From assembly GCF_034314165.1 (NCBI RefSeq), contig NZ_JAVIWK010000001.1:4169001-4233000 (forward strand): DNA of 64,000 nt, in the 5' to 3' direction. The position numbers and the translations under genes were made by a program. Below the pieces are notes generated by a model. It was not told where the DNA came from and searched no databases. It saw nothing but the letters and a program-made list of their open reading frames with translations. The stretch is from Pseudomonas sp. Bout1. Its GTDB lineage: Bacteria > Pseudomonadota > Gammaproteobacteria > Pseudomonadales > Pseudomonadaceae. Within the stretch, counting starts at the first letter, position 1, and every line of letters begins with the position of its first letter. Positions 62,975-64,000 of the stretch are shown here, piece after piece.

Positions 62975-63343
62975 CTATTGAGCTGCCACACACACCTGCT
63001 GAAACCACGCCGAAAAGTTCGGCCAGCGTTCATTCGTCGGGCCATTGTGCGACCAGTACCGAACCTGGCCCGTTTGTGACACGCAAAAGTAGTCGCCATT
63101 GTCTTCAATGAACGGCAGCCAGTCCTTCGGCACACCCATTTGATTCCAGGCGACCTGGGCGATTTCGAACAAGTCGAGATGGCTCGTGCCCGGCAGGATC
63201 ACGGCGGGCTCGAGCGTCGCATTGGCGACGTCGCTGCCGCCCTTGAGGAATTCGACATAGGCAGCCGGGAACGGGAAGTTCAGGTTGCGCCCGGCCTTTT
63301 CGATTTCGGCATCGGTTGGAATACGGAACGGATCGGAGGTCAT
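62975..63343 (-). CDS. Orphan SMI1/KNR4-type protein (immunity-protein fold)
   Basis: 122 residues. The pattern IPTDAEIEKAGRNLNFPFPAAYVEFLKGGSDVAN, then LFEIAQVAWNQMG, LPFIEDNGDYFCVS and WPNFSAWFQQV, is the SMI1/KNR4 (SUKH) fold. In bacteria this fold is very often an immunity protein for contact-dependent or polymorphic toxins. No toxin gene is next to it here. It could be an orphan immunity gene or a housekeeping SUKH protein. Confidence 0.8.
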   Translation of the reverse strand: MTSDPFRIPTDAEIEKAGRNLNFPFPAAYVEFLKGGSDVANATLEPAVILPGTSHLDLFEIAQVAWNQMGVPKDWLPFIEDNGDYFCVSQTGQVRYWSHNGPTNERWPNFSAWFQQVCVAAQ

Positions 63344-63410
63344 CGATAAAGTCCCTGGCTCGACGAAGTGGAGTGTGCTGAATACCACAGTTCAGCCTGC
63401 CGACACACCC

Positions 63411-64000
63411 TCAACCCAGTTGGAACCGCGCGGTATTGTCGCTCAATGCACGGCTGCCCTTGCTCAAGCTGTCCGCCGCCTGATTCACCGCCCGTGCGCC
63501 CTCAAGCAGGCGCCCTGCCGCCTGGTCAACCTGCTGGATATTGCCGCTCACCTCGTCTGCCGTCGCCGCCTGCTCCTCAACCGCCGTGGCGATCTGCGCC
63601 AAGGTATCGGTAACGCTCTGCACGGCACTGGCGATCTCGCCCAGCCGATGGCCCAGGCCGGTGACCGACTCGGCGTCGGTAACCGCCTGCTCACACGCCG
63701 CGCCCATCAGCGTCACCGCTTGGCTCACGGTCGAACGCAAGCTGTCGACCGTGCCGGCGATCTGCGCCGTGGAGGCCTGGGTGCGTTGCGACAGGCTGCG
63801 CACTTCATCAGCCACCACCGCAAAACCCCGGCCCTGCTCGCCGGCCCGTGCTGCTTCAATGGCGGCGTTCAGTGCCAGCAGGTTGGTCTGTTCGGCAATC
63901 CCGCGAATGGTGTCGACCACCGACTGAATTTGCTGCCCCTGCTGGCTGACGCGCTCCAGCGCATCGGAGGTGTCGGTCAAGCGCTGGTTGAGTTGCTGAA
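63411..64000 (-). CDS. Methyl-accepting chemotaxis protein, C-terminal part (runs off the window)
   Basis: The frame is open to the right edge, so the sensor and membrane parts are missing. The signalling hairpin is clear: [39 protein letters not shown], the most conserved MCP segment, followed by the long C-terminal helix with candidate methylation sites and the end ARFQLG. It would relay chemotactic signals to CheA/CheW. Confidence 0.95.
   Translation of the reverse strand, partial: QQLNQRLTDTSDALERVSQQGQQIQSVVDTIRGIAEQTNLLALNAAIEAARAGEQGRGFAVVADEVRSLSQRTQASTAQIAGTVDSLRSTVSQAVTLMGAACEQAVTDAESVTGLGHRLGEIASAVQSVTDTLAQIATAVEEQAATADEVSGNIQQVDQAAGRLLEGARAVNQAADSLSKGSRALSDNTARFQLG

Overview
The window reads as chromosome of a fluorescent Pseudomonas, probably the P. 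fluorescens group. The grounds are high GC, short intergenic gaps, many LysR regulators (seven intact, one broken), two families of REP/REPIN palindromes, and typical genes such as sohB, hglS, a YdcH-type protein and a 3-mercaptopropionate dioxygenase locus. No rRNA, tRNA, CRISPR array or phage was seen.

Layout. 1-6.1 kb: end of an exopolysaccharide cluster (Wzy-like polymerase cut by the window edge, Wzc-like tyrosine kinase, low-molecular-weight phosphatase), a divergent rfaH, two unknown small genes and a PAP2-type membrane protein. 6.1-14 kb: organosulfur locus (SsuD-like monooxygenase, class II aldolase-like protein, LysR, thiol dioxygenase, four-domain rhodanese, sulfonate-type binding protein) bordered by remnants of lost genes. 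A spaced motif is shared by the promoter regions of the monooxygenase and the dioxygenase. 14-26 kb: ordinary accessory metabolism (isochorismatase-like hydrolase, amidohydrolase, pirin, oxidoreductases, cupin, GFA protein and regulators) plus a small secreted protein made of four 13-residue repeats.

26.2-29.1 kb is a scar. A decayed IS110-family element sits inside a REP sequence. It is followed by a second, broken copy of the quinone oxidoreductase/LysR pair found intact at 20.3-22.3 kb. This copy ends against the 3' end of a 1725-residue Rhs protein. The Rhs C-terminal domain carries a His/Cys pair that looks like a caspase-fold (clan CD) protease, and the reading frame that starts on the rhs stop codon, a candidate immunity gene, is cut off after about 45 codons by the duplicated DNA. 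Upstream of rhs are a small exported cysteine-containing protein and, divergently, two unknown proteins that look like paralogues of each other. This 28.5-37.2 kb island is the most unusual part of the window.

37.3-48.3 kb: a second sulfonate-type binding protein, then a complete sugar or polyol catabolic locus (SorC-type regulator, RpiB-type isomerase, RbsABC-type transporter, SDR and zinc dehydrogenases, DhaK and DhaL kinase subunits). Its gene content fits tetritol/tetrulose catabolism to erythrose 4-phosphate better than ribose or glycerol use. 48.3-64 kb: LysR/MFS efflux pair, sohB, histidine phosphatase, SCP2 protein, GH63-type glucosidase, hglS, YdcH-type protein, a transketolase, SDR, EamA transporter, GcvA-like LysR, an orphan SMI1/KNR4 immunity-type protein and the end of a chemotaxis receptor.

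Two copies of a roughly 770-800 bp composite palindrome, each with a REPIN at its centre, lie between convergent genes at 7.6-8.4 kb and 38.3-39.1 kb. Starts given here were chosen by eye from ribosome binding sites and family length; functions come from recognised motifs, since no database search was possible.
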